Below, in pieces: positions 47,506-61,300 of a DNA stretch of 64,000 nucleotides. Each line of letters opens with the position of its first letter. Position 1 is the stretch's first letter. The notes beneath the pieces were generated by a model, which was not told the DNA's origin, ran no database searches, and saw nothing but the letters and a program-made list of their open reading frames with translations. This DNA comes from Nomia melanderi (Eukaryota; Arthropoda; Insecta; Hymenoptera; Halictidae): NCBI RefSeq assembly GCF_051020985.1, contig NW_027475138.1:3162001-3226000 (forward strand). Reading direction: 5' to 3'. Position numbers and translations under genes: made by a program.

Positions 47506-49407
47506 AGTGAATTATCTGCAGGAGGCGCTGGCGCATGAATCTGTGCAGCGGGAACGTCCTCGGACCTCCAGGGGCCGTGACAACCACAGTCTCATGGGGC
47601 CGGACACTCAGGGTCAGGGGAAAATCCAATATATATCTGGTGATATCTCGGGTGCTATTACAGATAGCGCAATAAATCAAAGTGCATTGTCTGTAGGAGG
47701 CCCTGGCGCATGAATCTGTGCAGCGGGAACGACCTCGGACCATCAGGGGCCGAGAAAACCACAGTCTCATGGGGCCGGACACTCAGGGTCAGGGGAAAAT
47801 CCAATATATATCTGGTGATATCTCGGGTGCTATTACAGATAGCGCAATAAATCAAAGTGCATTGTCTGTAGGAGGCCCTGGCACATGAATCTGTGCAGCG
47901 GGAACGACCTCGGACCACCATGGGCCGAGAAAACGACTGTCTCATGGGGCCGGACACTCAGGGACAGAGGAAAATCCAGTATATATCCGGTGATATCTCG
48001 GGTGCTATTACAGATAGCGCAATAAATCGAAGTGCATTGTCTGTAGGAGGCCCTGGCGCATGAATCTGTGCAGCGGGAACGACCTCGGACCACCAGGGGC
48101 CGAGAAAACCACAGTCTCATGGGGCCGGATACTCAGGGTCAGGGGAAAATCCAATATGTATCTGGTGATATCTCGGGTGCTATTAGAGATAGCGTAATAA
48201 ACCAAAGTGCATTGTCTGTAGGAGGCCCTGGCGCATGAATCTGTGCAGCGGGAACGACCTCTGACCACAAGAGGCCGAGAAAACCACCGTCTCATGGGGC
48301 CGGACACTCAGGGTCGAGGAAAAATCCAATATATATCTGGTGATATCTCGGGTGCTATTAGAGATAGCGCGATAAATCAAAGTGAATTATCTGCAGGAGG
48401 CCCTGGCGCATGCATCTGTGCAGCGGGAACGACCTCGGACCACCAGGGGCTGAGAAAACCACCGTCTCATGGGGCCGGACGCTCAGGGTCGGGGAAAAAT
48501 CAAATATATATCTGGCGATATCTCGGGTGCTATTAGAGATAGCGCAATAAACCGAAGTGAATTATCTGCAGGAGGCCCTGGCGCATGAATCTGTGCAGCG
48601 GGAACGTCCTCGGACCTCCAGGGGCCGAGACAACCACCGTCTCATGGGGCCGGTCACTCAGGGTCAGGGTAAAATCCAATATATATCTGGTGATATCTCG
48701 GGTGCTATTACAGATAGCGCAATTAATCAAAGTGCATTGTCTGTAGGAGGCCCTGGCGCATGAATCTGTGCAGCGGGAACGACCTCGGACCACCAGGGGC
48801 CGAAAAAACCACAGTCTCATGGGGCCGGACACTCAGGGTCAGGGTAAAATCCAATATATATCTGGTGATATCTCGGGTGCTATGAGAGATAGCGCAATAG
48901 ATCAAAGTGCATTGTCTGTAGGAGACACTGGCGCATGAACCTGTGCAGCGGGAACGACCTCGGACCACCAGGGGCCGAGAAAACCACAGTCTCATGGGGC
49001 CGGACACTCAGGGTCAGGGAAAAATCCAATATATATCTGGTGATATATCGGGTGCCATTAGAGATAGCGCGATAAATCAAAGTGCATTGTCTGCAGGAGG
49101 CCCTGACGCATGAATCTGTGCAGCGGGAACGACCTCGGACCACCAGGGGCCGAGAAAACGACCGTCTCATGGGGCCGGACACTCAGGGTCACTGAAAAAT
49201 CCAATATATATCTGCTGATATCTCGGGTGCTATTACAGATAGCGCAATAAATCAAAGTTCATTGTCTGTAGGAGGCCCTGCCGCATGAATCTGTGCAGCG
49301 GGAACGTCCTCAGACCTCCAGCTGCCGAGACAACGACCGTCACATGGGGCCGGACACTCAGGGTTAGGGTAAAATCCAATATATATCTGGTCATATCTCG
49401 GGTGCTA
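47506..49407. repeat. Mosaic satellite stretch with a domain 4 segment inside
   Basis: About 11 monomers with no clear local period. 48,183-48,480 carries domain 4 tags (CTCTGACCACAAGAGG and GGTCGAGGAAAAATCC, with GCGCGATAAATC), which suggests transfer of about two monomers. A unit at about 49,060-49,120 resembles the CCCTGACGCATG monomers of 46-47 kb. No other element is seen. Confidence 0.82.
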
Positions 49408-49955
49408 TTACAGATAGCGCAATAAATCAAAGTGCATTGTCTGTAGGAGGCCCTGGCGCATGAATCTGTGCAGCGGGAACGACCTGGGACCACCAGGGGC
49501 CGAGAAAACGACCGTCTCATGGGGCCGGACACTCAGGGTCAGTGAAAAATCCAATATATATCTGCTGATATCTCGGCTGCTGTTACAGATAGCGCAATAA
49601 ATCAAAGTGCATTACCTGTAGGAGGCCCTGGCGCATGAATCTGTGCAGCGGGAACGACCTCGGACCACCAGGGGCCGAGAAAACCACAGTCTCATGGGGC
49701 CGGACACACAGGGTCAGGGGAAAATCCAATATATATCTGGTGATATCTCGGGTGCTATTAGAGATAGCGCAATAAACCAAAGTGAATTATCTGTAGGAGG
49801 CCCTGGCGCATGAATCTGTGCAACGGGAACGACCTCGGACCACCAGGGGCCGAGAAAACTACCGTCTCATGGGGCCGGTCACTCAGGGTCAGTGAAAAAT
49901 CCAATATATATCTGCTGATATCTCGGGTGCTATTCGAGATAGCGCAATAAACCAA
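49408..49955. repeat. Three-monomer segment repeated 12,059 bp away
   Basis: Matches 61,467-62,014 at an offset of 12,059 bp (69 monomers minus 16). Shared tags are ACCTGGGACC, ATCTGCTGATATC, CGGACACACAGGGTC, TTATCTGTAGG and AAAACTACCGTCTC. Differences include GGTCACTC versus GGTAACTC. It precedes the domain 6 HOR in both places. Confidence 0.85.
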
Positions 49956-52727
49956 AGTGAATTATCTGCAGGAGGTCCTGGTGCATGAATCTGTGCAGCG
50001 GGAACGACCTCGGACCACCAGGGGCCGAGAAAACCACAGTCTCATGGGGCCGGACACTCAGGGTCAGGGGAAAATCCAATATATATCTGGTGATATCTCG
50101 GGTGCTATTTGAGATAGCGCAATAAATCAAAGTGCCTTGTCTGTAGGAGGCCCTGGCGCATGAAGCTGTGCAGCGGAACGACCTCGGAACACCAGGGGCC
50201 GAGAAAACCACCGTCTCATGGGGAAGGACTCTCAGGGTCAGTGAAAAATCCAATATATACCTGGCGATATCTCGGGTGCTATTACAGATAGCGCAATAAA
50301 TCAAAGTGCGTTGTCTGTAGGAGACCCTGGCGCATGAACCTGTGCAGCGGGAATGACCTCGGACCACCAGGGGCCGAGAAAACGACCGTCTCATGGGCCC
50401 GGACACTCAGGGTCAGTGAAAAATCCAATATATATCTGGTGATATCTCGGCTGCTATTACAGATAGCGCAATAAATCAAAGTGAATTATCTGCAGGAGGC
50501 CCTGGCGCATGAATCTCTGCAACGGGAACGACCTCGGACCACCAGGGGCCGAGAAAACCACAGTCTCATGGGGCCGGACACTCAGGGTCAGGGGAAAATC
50601 CAATATATATCTGGTGATATCTCGGGTGCTATTTGAGATAGCGCAATAAATCAAAGTGCCTTGTCTGTAGGAGGCCCTGGCGCATGAAGCTGTGCAGCGG
50701 AACGACCTCGGAACACCAGGGGCCGAGAAAACCACCGTCTCATGGGGAAGGACTCTCAGGGTCAGTGAAAAATCCAATATATACCTGGCGATATCTCGGG
50801 TGCTATTACAGATAGCGCAATAAATCAAAGTGCGTTGTCTGTAGGAGACCCTGGCGCATGAACCTGTGCAGCGGGAATGACCTCGGACCACCAGGGGCCG
50901 AGAAAACGACCGTCTCATGGGGCCGGACGCTCAGGGTCAGTGAAAAATCCAATAAATATCTGGTGATATCTCGGGTGCTATTACAGATAGCGCAATAAAT
51001 CAAAGTGCATTGTCTGTAGGAGGCCCTAGCGCATGAATCTGTGCAGCGGGAACGACCTCGGACCACCAGGGGCGGAGACAACCACCGTCTCATGGGGCCG
51101 GACACTCAGGGTCTGGGAGAAATCCAATATATATCCGGTGATATCTCGGGTGCTATTACAGATAGCGCAATAAATCAAAGAGAATTGTCTGTAGGAGGCC
51201 CTGGCGCATGAATCTGTGTAGCGGGTACGTCCTCGGATCACCAGGGGCCGAGAAAACCACCATCTCATGGGGCCGGACACTCAGGGTCGGATAAAGTCCA
51301 ATATATAGCTGGTGATATGTCGGGTGCTATTAGAGATAGCACAATAAACCAAAGTGAATTGTCTGCAGGAGGCCCTGGCGCATGAATCTGTGCAGCGGCA
51401 ACGACCTCGGACCACCAGGGGCCGAGAAAACCACCGTCTTATGGGGCCGGACTCTCAGGGTCAGGGAAAAATCCTATATATATCTGGTGATATCTCGGGT
51501 GCTATTAGAGATAGTGCAATAAATCAACGTGCATTGTCTGTAGGAGGCCTTGGCGCATGAATCTGTGCTGCGGCAACGACCTCGGACCACCAGGGGCCGA
51601 GAAAACCACCGTCTCATGGGGCCGGACACTCACGGTCGGGGAAAAATCCAATATACATCTGGTGATATCTCGGGTGCTATTAGAGATAGCGCAATAAATC
51701 AAAGTGCATTGTCTGCAGGAAGCCCTGGCGCATGATTCTGTGCCGCGGAAACGACCTCGGACCTCCAGGGGCCGAGAAAATCAGCGTCTCATGCGGCCGG
51801 ACTGTCAGGGTCAGGGGAAAATCCAATATATATCTGGTGATATCTGGGGTGCTGTTAGAGATAGCGCATCAAACCAAAGTGAATTATCTGCAGGAGGTCC
51901 TGGCGCATGAATCTCTGCAGCGGCAACGACCTCGGACCACCAGGGGCCGAGAAAACCACCGTCTCATGGGGCCGGACTCTCAGGGTCAGGGAAAAATCCA
52001 ATATATATCTGGTGATATCTCGGGTGCTATTAGAGAGAGCGCAATAAACCAAAGTGAATTATCTGCAGGAGACCCTGGCGCATGCATCTGTGCAGCGGGA
52101 ACGACCTCGGAACACCAGGGGCCGAGAAAACCACCGTCTCATGGGGCCAGACACTCAGGGTCAGGGGAAAATCCAATATATATCTGGTGATATCTCGGGT
52201 GCTATTAGAGATAGCGCAATAAATCAAAGTGCATTGTCTGCAGGAAGCCCAGACGCATGAAGCTGTGCAGCGGGAACGACCTCGGACCACCAGGGGCCGA
52301 GAAAACCACCGACACATGGCGCCGGACACCCAAGGTCATGTAAATACCCAGGATGTATCTGATGATATCTCGGGTGCTATTAGAGATAGCGCAATAAATC
52401 AAAGTGCATTGTCTGCAGGAAACCCTGGCGCATGATTCTGTGCAGCGGGAACGACCTCGGACCACCAGGGGCGAGACAACCACCTTCTCATGGAGCCGGA
52501 CACTCAGGGTCAGGGAAAAATCCAATATATATCTGGTGATATCTCGGGTGCTATTACAGATAGCGCAATAAATCAAAGTGCATTATCTGCAGGGGGCCCT
52601 GGCGCATGAACCTGTGCAGCGGGTACGACCTCGGACCACCGGGGGCCGAGAAAACCACCGTCTAATTGGCCGGACACTCGGGGTCATGGAAGAATCCAAT
52701 ATATACCCGGTGATATCTCGGGTGCTA
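49758..52727. repeat. Domain 6 HOR unit U1 (17 monomers, 2,970 bp)
   Basis: Starts at the monomer with TTATCTGTAGG and CCGGTCACTC. It contains a private tandem trimer: the 174-bp monomer with CAGCGGAACGACC occurs at 50,171 and again at 50,695 (offset 524). It includes the monomer with GAATCTCTGCAGCGGC near 51,908 that U2 and U3 lack. It ends with the class 2 diverged tract (52,310-52,362), a 1-bp-deletion monomer (GGGGCGAGAC, near 52,470) and a unit with TCTAATTGGCC and GGGTCATGGAAG. Confidence 0.88.
52310..52362 (+). repeat. Strongly diverged monomer tract, class 2 (4 copies)
   Basis: This tract reads CCGACACATGGCGCCGG, then ACACCCAAGGTCATGTAAAT, then ACCCAGGATGTATCTGATG. It is at 54,931-54,984, 57,902-57,955 and 61,047-61,100 in the later HOR units. 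The core CACCCAAGGTCATGT is shared with the class 1 tract of domain 4, whereas consensus monomers read CACTCAGGGTCAGGG. Length is conserved. Confidence 0.85.
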
Positions 52728-55349
52728 TTAGAGATAGCGCAATAAACCAAAGTGAATTATCTGTAGGAGGCCCTGGCGCATGAATCTGTGCAACGGGAAC
52801 GACCTCGGACCACCAGGGGCCGAGAAAACTACCGTCTCATGGGGCCGGTCACTCAGGGTCAGTGAAAAATCCAATATATATCTGCTGATATCTCGGGTGC
52901 TATTCGAGATAGCGCAATAAACCAAAGTGAATTATCTGCAGGAGGTCCTGGTGCATGAATCTGTGCAGCGGGAACGACCTCGGACCACCAGGGGCCGAGA
53001 AAACCACCGTCTCATGGGGCCGGACACTCAGAGTCAGTGAAAAATCGAATATATATCTGGTGATATCTCGGGTGCTATTACAGATAGCGCAATAAATCAA
53101 AGAGCATTGTCTGTAGGAGGCCCTGGCGCATGAATCTGTGCAGCGGGAACGACCTCGGAATACCAGGGGCCGAGAAAACCACCGTCTCATGGGGCCGGAC
53201 ACTCAGGGTCAGGGGAAAATCCAATATATATCTGGTGATATCTCGGCTGCTATTACAGATAGCGCAATAAATCAAAGTGCATTACCTGTAGGAGGCCCTG
53301 GCGCATGAATCTGTGCTGCGGGAACGACCTCGGACCACCAGGGGCGAGACAACCACCTTCTCATGGAGCCGGACACTCAGGGTCAGGGAAAAATCCAATA
53401 TATATCTGGTGATATCTCGGCTGCTATTGCAGATAGCGCAATAAGTCAAAGTGCATTGTCTGTAGGAGGCCCTGGCGCATGAATCTGTGCAGCGGAAACG
53501 ACCTCGGACCACCAGGGGCCGAGAAAACGACCGTCTCATGGGCCCGGACACTCAGGGTCAGTGAAAAATCCAATATATATCTGGTGATATCTCGGCTGCT
53601 ATTACAGATAGCGCAATAAATCAAAGTGAATTATCTGCAGGAGGCCCTGGCGCATGAATCTCTGCAACGGGAACGACCTCGGACCACCAGGGGCCGAGAA
53701 AACCACAGTCTCATGGGGCCGGACACTCAGGGTCAGGGGAAAATCCAATATATATCTGGTGATATCTCGGGTGCGATTTGAGATAGCGCAATAAATCAAA
53801 GTGCCTTGTCTGTAGGAGGCCCTGGCGCATGAAGCTGTGCAGCGGAACGACCTCGGAACACCAGGGGCCGAGAAAACCACCGTCTCATGGGGAAGGACTC
53901 TCAGGGTCAGTGAAAAATCCAATATATACCTGGCGATATCTCGGGTGCTATTACAGATAGCGCAATAAATCAAAGTGCGTTGTCTGTAGGAGACCCTGGC
54001 GCATGAACCTGTGCAGCGGGAATGACCTCGGACCACCAGGGGCCGAGAAAACGACCGTCTCATGGGGCCGGACGCTCAGGGTCAGTGAAAAATCCAATAA
54101 ATATCTGGTGATATCTCGGGTGCTATTACAGATAGCGCAATAAATCAAAGTGCATTGTCTGTAGGAGGCCCTAGCGCATGAATCTGTGCAGCGGGAACGA
54201 CCTCGGACCACCAGGGGCCGAGACAACCACCGTCTCATGGGGCCGGACACTCAGGGTCTGGGAGAAATCCAATATATATCCGGTGATATCTCGGGTGCTA
54301 TTACAGATAGCGCAATAAATCAAAGAGAATTGTCTGTAGGAGGCCCTGGCGCATGAATCTGTGTAGCGGGTACGTCCTCGGACCACCAGGGGCCGAGAAA
54401 ACCAGCGTCTCATGGGGCCGGACACTCACGGTCGGGGAAAAATCCAATATACATCTGGTGATATCTCGGGTGCTATTAGAGATAGCGCAATAAATCAAAG
54501 TGCATTGTCTGCAGGAAGCCCTGGCGCATGATTCTGTGCCGCGGAAACGACCTCGGACCTCCAGGGGCCGAGAAAATCAGCGTCTCATGCGGCCGGACTG
54601 TCAGGGTCAGGGGAAAATCCAATATATATCTGGTGATATCTGGGGTGCTGTTAGAGATAGCGCATCAAACCAAAGTGAATTATCTGCAGGAGGTCCTGGC
54701 GCATGAATCTGTGCAGCGGGAACGACCTCGGAACACCAGGGGCCGAGAAAACCACCGTCTCATGGGGCCAGACACTCAGGGTCAGGGGAAAATCCAATAT
54801 ATATCTGGTGATATCTCGGGTGCTATTAGAGATAGCGCAATAAATCAAAGTGCATTGTCTGCAGGAAGCCCAGACGCATGAAGCTGTGCAGCGGGAACGA
54901 CCTCGGACCACCAGGGGCCGAGAAAACCACCGACACATGGCGCCGGACACCCAAGGTCATGTAAATACCCAGGATGTATCTGATGATATCTCGGGTGCTA
55001 TTAGAGATAGCGCAATAAATCAAAGTGCATTGTCTGCAGGAAACCCTGGCGCATGATTCTGTGCAGCGGGAACGACCTCGGACGACCAGGGGCCGAGAAA
55101 ACCACCGTCTCATGGGGTCGGACACTCAGTGTCAGGGAAAAATCCAATATATATCTGGTGATATCTCGGGTGCTATTACAGATAGCGCAATAAATCAAAG
55201 TGCATTATCTGCAGGGGGCCCTGGCGCATGAACCTGTGCAGCGGGTACGACCTCGGACCACCGGGGGCCGAGAAAACCACCGTCTAATTGGCCGGACACT
55301 CGGGGTCATGGAAGAATCCAATATATACCCGGTGATATCTCGGGTGCTA
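52728..55349. repeat. Domain 6 HOR unit U2 (15 monomers, 2,622 bp)
   Basis: Shorter than U3 by 349 bp. Two monomers found in U3 (57,000-57,350) are missing, with the fusion in 54,376-54,382. Like U3 it also lacks one monomer of U1 and U4, fused within 54,707-54,710. It has the 1-bp-deletion monomers GGGGCGAGAC (near 53,341) and CAGCGGAACG (near 53,841), and an open stretch of 153 codons on the minus strand (53,602-54,063) that exists only because the 174-bp unit changes frame. Confidence 0.9.
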
Positions 55350-58320
55350 TTAGAGATAGCGCAATAAACCAAAGTGAATTATCTGTAGGAGGCCCTGGCG
55401 CATGAATCTGTGCAACGGGAACGACCTCGGACCACCAGGGGCCGAGAAAACTACCGTCTCATGGGGCCGGTCACTCAGGGTCAGTGAAAAATCCAATATA
55501 TATCTGCTGATATCTCGGGTGCTATTCGAGATAGCGCAATAAACCAAAGTGAATTATCTGCAGGAGGTCCTGGTGCATGAATCTGTGCAGCGGGAACGAC
55601 CTCGGACCACCAGGGGCCGAGAAAACGACCGTCTCATGGGGCCGGACACTCAGAGTCAGTGAAAAATCGAATATATATCTGGTGATATCTCGGGTGCTAT
55701 TACAGAGAGCGCAATAAATCAAAGAGCATTGTCTGTAGGAGGCCCTGGCGCATGAATCTGTGCAGCGGGAACGACCTCGGAACACCAGGGGCCGAGAAAA
55801 CCACCGTCTCATGGGGCCGGACACTCAGGGTCAGGGGAAAATCCAATATATATCTGGTGATATCTCGGCTGCTATTACAGATAGCGCAATAAATCAAAGT
55901 GCATTACCTGTAGGAGGCCCTGGCGCATGAATCTGTGCTGCGGGAACGACCTCGGACCACCAGGGGCGAGACAACCACCTTCTCATGGAGCCGGACACTC
56001 AGGGTCAGGGAAAAATCCAATATATATCTGGTGATATCTCGGCTGCTATTGCAGATAGCGCAATAAGTCAAAGTGCATTGTCTGTAGGAGGCCCTGGCGC
56101 ATGAATCTGTGCAGCGGAAACGACCTCGGACCACCAGGGGCCGAGAAAACGACCGTCTCATGGGCCCGGACACTCAGGGTCAGTGAAAAATCCAATATAT
56201 ATCTGGTGATATCTCGGCTGCTATTACAGATAGCGCAATAAATCAAAGTGAATTATCTGCAGGAGGCCCTGGCGCATGAATCTCTGCAACGGGAACGACC
56301 TCGGACCACCAGGGGCCGAGAAAACCACAGTCTCATGGGGCCGGACACTCAGGGTCAGGGGAAAATCCAATATATATCTGGTGATATCTCGGGTGCTATT
56401 TGAGATAGCGCAATAAATCAAAGTGCCTTGTCTGTAGGAGGCCCTGGCGCATGAAGCTGTGCAGCGGAACGACCTCGGAACACCAGGGGCCGAGAAAACC
56501 ACCGTCTCATGGGGAAGGACTCTCAGGGTCAGTGAAAAATCCAATATATACCTGGCGATATCTCGGGTGCTATTACAGATAGCGCAATAAATCAAAGTGC
56601 GTTGTCTGTAGGAGACCCTGGCGCATGAACCTGTGCAGCGGGAATGACCTCGGACCACCAGGGGCCGAGAAAACGACCGTCTCATGGGGCCGGACGCTCA
56701 GGGTCAGTGAAAAATCCAATAAATATCTGGTGATATCTCGGGTGCTATTACAGATAGCGCAATAAATCAAAGTGCATTGTCTGTAGGAGGCCCTAGCGCA
56801 TGAATCTGTGCAGCGGGAACGACCTCGGACCACCAGGGGCCGAGACAACCACCGTCTCATGGGGCCGGACACTCAGGGTCTGGGAGAAATCCAATATATA
56901 TCCGGTGATATCTCGGGTGCTATTACAGATAGCGCAATAAATCAAAGAGAATTGTCTGTAGGAGGCCCTGGCGCATGAATCTGTGTAGCGGGTACGTCCT
57001 CGGATCACCAGGGGCCGAGAAAACCACCATCTCATGGGGCCGGACACTCAGGGTCGGATAAAGTCCAATATATAGCTGGTGATATGTCGGGTGCTATTAG
57101 AGATAGCACAATAAACCAAAGTGAATTGTCTGCAGGAGGCCCTGGCGCATGAATCTGTGCAGCGGCAACGACCTCGGACCACCAGGGGCCGAGAAAACCA
57201 CCGTCTTATGGGGCCGGACTCTCAGGGTCAGGGAAAAATCCTATATATATCTGGTGATATCTCGGGTGCTATTAGAGATAGTGCAATAAATCAACGTGCA
57301 TTGTCTGTAGGAGGCCTTGGCGCATGAATCTGTGCTGCGGCAACGACCTCGGACCACCAGGGGCCGAGAAAACCAGCGTCTCATGGGGCCGGACACTCAC
57401 GGTCGGGGAAAAATCCAATATACATCTGGTGATATCTCGGGTGCTATTAGAGATAGCGCAATAAATCAAAGTGCATTGTCTGCAGGAAGCCCTGGCGCAT
57501 GATTCTGTGCCGCGGAAACGACCTCGGACCTCCAGGGGCCGAGAAAATCAGCGTCTCATGCGGCCGGACTGTCAGGGTCAGGGGAAAATCCAATATATAT
57601 CTGGTGATATCTGGGGTGCTGTTAGAGATAGCGCATCAAACCAAAGTGAATTATCTGCAGGAGGTCCTGGCGCATGAATCTGTGCAGCGGGAACGACCTC
57701 GGAACACCAGGGGCCGAGAAAACCACCGTCTCATGGGGCCAGACACTCAGGGTCAGGGGAAAATCCAATATATATCTGGTGATATCTCGGGTGCTATTAG
57801 AGATAGCGCAATAAATCAAAGTGCATTGTCTGCAGGAAGCCCAGACGCATGAAGCTGTGCAGCGGGAACGACCTCGGACCACCAGGGGCCGAGAAAACCA
57901 CCGACACATGGCGCCGGACACCCAAGGTCATGTAAATACCCAGGATGTATCTGATGATATCTCGGGTGCTATTAGAGATAGCGCAATAAATCAAAGTGCA
58001 TTGTCTGCAGGAAACCCTGGCGCATGATTCTGTGCAGCGGGAACGACCTCGGACGACCAGGGGCCGAGAAAACCACCGTCTCATGGGGTCGGACACTCAG
58101 TGTCAGGGAAAAATCCAATATATATCTGGTGATATCTCGGGTGCTATTACAGATAGCGCAATAAATCAAAGTGCATTATCTGCAGGGGGCCCTGGCGCAT
58201 GAACCTGTGCAGCGGGTACGACCTCGGACCACCGGGGGCCGAGAAAACCACCGTCTAATTGGCCGGACACTCGGGGTCATGGAAGAATCCAATATATACC
58301 CGGTGATATCTCGGGTGCTA
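55350..58320. repeat. Domain 6 HOR unit U3 (17 monomers, 2,971 bp)
   Basis: Matches U4 at a constant offset of 2,971 bp until about 57,660, with only scattered single-base changes such as TGTGGGAG in U4 where U3 has TCTGGGAG. It retains the unit with GGTCGGATAAAGTCC and TATAGCTGG (about 57,052) that U2 has lost. It lacks the GAATCTCTGCAGCGGC monomer present in U1 and U4. Confidence 0.9.
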
Positions 58321-61300
58321 TTAGAGATAGCGCAATAAACCAAAGTGAATTATCTGTAGGAGGCCCTGGCGCATGAATCTGTGCAACGGGAACGACCTCG
58401 GACCACCAGGGGCCGAGAAAACTACCGTCTCATGGGGCCGGTCACTCAGGGTCAGTGAAAAATCCAATATATATCTGCTGATATCTCGGGTGCTATTCGA
58501 GATAGCGCAATAAACCAAAGTGAATTATCTGCAGGAGGTCCTGGTGCATGAATCTGTGCAGCGGGAACGACCTCGGACCACCAGGGGCCGAGAAAACGAC
58601 CGTCTCATGGGGCCGGACACTCAGAGTCAGTGAAAAATCGAATATATATCTGGTGATATCTCGGGTGCTATTACAGAGAGCGCAATAAATCAAAGAGCAT
58701 TGTCTGTAGGAGGCCCTGGCGCATGAATCTGTGCAGCGGGAACGACCTCGGAACACCAGGGGCCGAGAAAACCACCGTCTCATGGGGCCGGACACTCAGG
58801 GTCAGGGGAAAATCCAATATATATCTGGTGATATCTCGGCTGCTATTACAGATAGCGCAATAAATCAAAGTGCATTACCTGTAGGAGGCCCTGGCGCATG
58901 AATCTGTGCTGCGGGAACGACCTCGGACCACCAGGGGCGAGACAACCACCCTCTCATGGAGCCGGACACTCAGGGTCAGGGAAAAATCCAATATATATCT
59001 GGTGATATCTCGGCTGCTATTGCAGATAGCGCAATAAGTCAAAGTGCATTGTCTGTAGGAGGCCCTGGCGCATGAATCTGTGCAGCGGAAACGACCTCGG
59101 ACCACCAGGGGCCGAGAAAACGACCGTCTCATGGGCCCGGACACTCAGGGTCAGTGAAAAATCCAATATATATCTGGTGATATCTCGGCTGCTATTACAG
59201 ATAGCGCAATAAATCAAAGTGAATTATCTGCAGGAGGCCCTGGCGCATGAATCTCTGCAACGGGAACGACCTCGGACCACCAGGGGCCGAGAAAACCACA
59301 GTCTCATGGGGCCGGACACTCAGGGTCAGGGGAAAATCCAATATATATCTGGTGATATCTCGGGTGCTATTTGAGATAGCGCAATAAATCAAAGTGCCTT
59401 GTCTGTAGGAGGCCCTGGCGCATGAAGCTGTGCAGCGGAACGACCTCGGAACACCAGGGGCCGAGAAAACCACCGTCTCATGGGGAAGGACTCTCAGGGT
59501 CAGTGAAAAATCCAATATATACCTGGCGATATCTCGGGTGCTATTACAGATAGCGCAATAAATCAAAGTGCGTTGTCTGTAGGAGACCCTGGCGCATGAA
59601 CCTGTGCAGCGGGAATGACCTCGGACCACCAGGGGCCGAGAAAACGACCGTCTCATGGGGCCGGACGCTCAGGGTCAGTGAAAAATCCAATAAATATCTG
59701 GTGATATCTCGGGTGCTATTACAGATAGCGCAATAAATCAAAGTGCATTGTCTGTAGGAGGCCCTAGCGCATGAATCTGTGCAGCGGGAACGACCTCGGA
59801 CCACCAGGGGCCGAGACAACCACCGTCTCATGGGGCCGGACACTCAGGGTGTGGGAGAAATCCAATATATATCCGGTGATATCTCGGGTGTTATTACAGA
59901 TAGCGCAATAAATCAAAGAGAATTGTCTGTAGGAGGCCCTGGCGCATGAATCTGTGTAGCGGGTACGTCCTCGGATCACCAGGGGCCGAGAAAACCACCA
60001 TCTCATGGGGCCGGACACTCAGGGTCGGATAAAGTCCAATATATAGCTGGTGATATGTCGGGTGCTATTAGAGATAGCACAATAAACCAAAGTGAATTGT
60101 CTGCAGGAGGCCCTGGCGCATGAATCTGTGCAGCGGCAACGACCTCGGACCACCAGGGGCCGAGAAAACCACCGTCTTATGGGGCCGGACTCTCAGGGTC
60201 AGGGAAAAATCCTATATATATCTGGTGATATCTCGGGTGCTATTAGAGATAGTGCAATAAATCAACGTGCATTGTCTGTAGGAGGCCTTGGCGCATGAAT
60301 CTGTGCTGCGGCAACGACCTCGGACCACCAGGGGCCGAGAAAACCACCGTCTCATGGGGCCGGACACTCACGGTCGGGGAAAAATCCAATATACATCTGG
60401 TGATATCTCGGGTGCTATTAGAGATAGCGCAATAAATCAAAGTGCATTGTCTGCAGGAAGCCCTGGCGCATGATTCTGTGCCGCGGAAACGACCTCGGAC
60501 CTCCAGGGGCCGAGAAAATCAGCGTCTCATGCGGCCGGACTGTCAGGGTCAGGGGAAAATCCAATATATATCTGGTGATATCTGGGGTGCTGTTAGAGAT
60601 AGCGCATCAAACCAAAGTGAATTATCTGCAGGAGGTCCTGGCGCATGAATCTCTGCAGCGGCAACGACCTCGGACCACCAGGGGCCGAGAAAACCACCGT
60701 CTCATGGGGCCGGACTCTCAGGGTCAGGGAAAAATCCAATATATATCTGGTGATATCTCGGGTGCTATTAGAGAGAGCGCAATAAACCAAAGTGAATTAT
60801 CTGCAGGAGACCCTGGCGCATGCATCTGTGCAGCGGGAACGACCTCGGAACACCAGGGGCCGAGAAAACCACCGTCTCATGGGGCCAGACACTCAGGGTC
60901 AGGGGAAAATCCAATATATATCTGGTGATATCTCGGGTGCTATTAGAGATAGCGCAATAAATCAAAGTGCATTGTCTGCAGGAAGCCCAGACGCATGAAG
61001 CTGTGCAGCGGGAACGACCTCGGACCACCAGGGGCCGAGAAAACCACCGACACATGGCGCCGGACACCCAAGGTCATGTAAATACCCAGGATGTATCTGA
61101 TGATATCTCGGGTGCTATTAGAGATAGCGCAATAAATCAAAGTGCATTGTCTGCAGGAAACCCTGGCGCATGATTCTGTGCAGCGGGAACGACCTCGGAC
61201 GACCAGGGGCCGAGAAAACCACCGTCTCATGGGGTCGGACACTCAGTGTCAGGGAAAAATCCAATATATATCTGGTGATATCTCGGGTGCTATTACAGAT

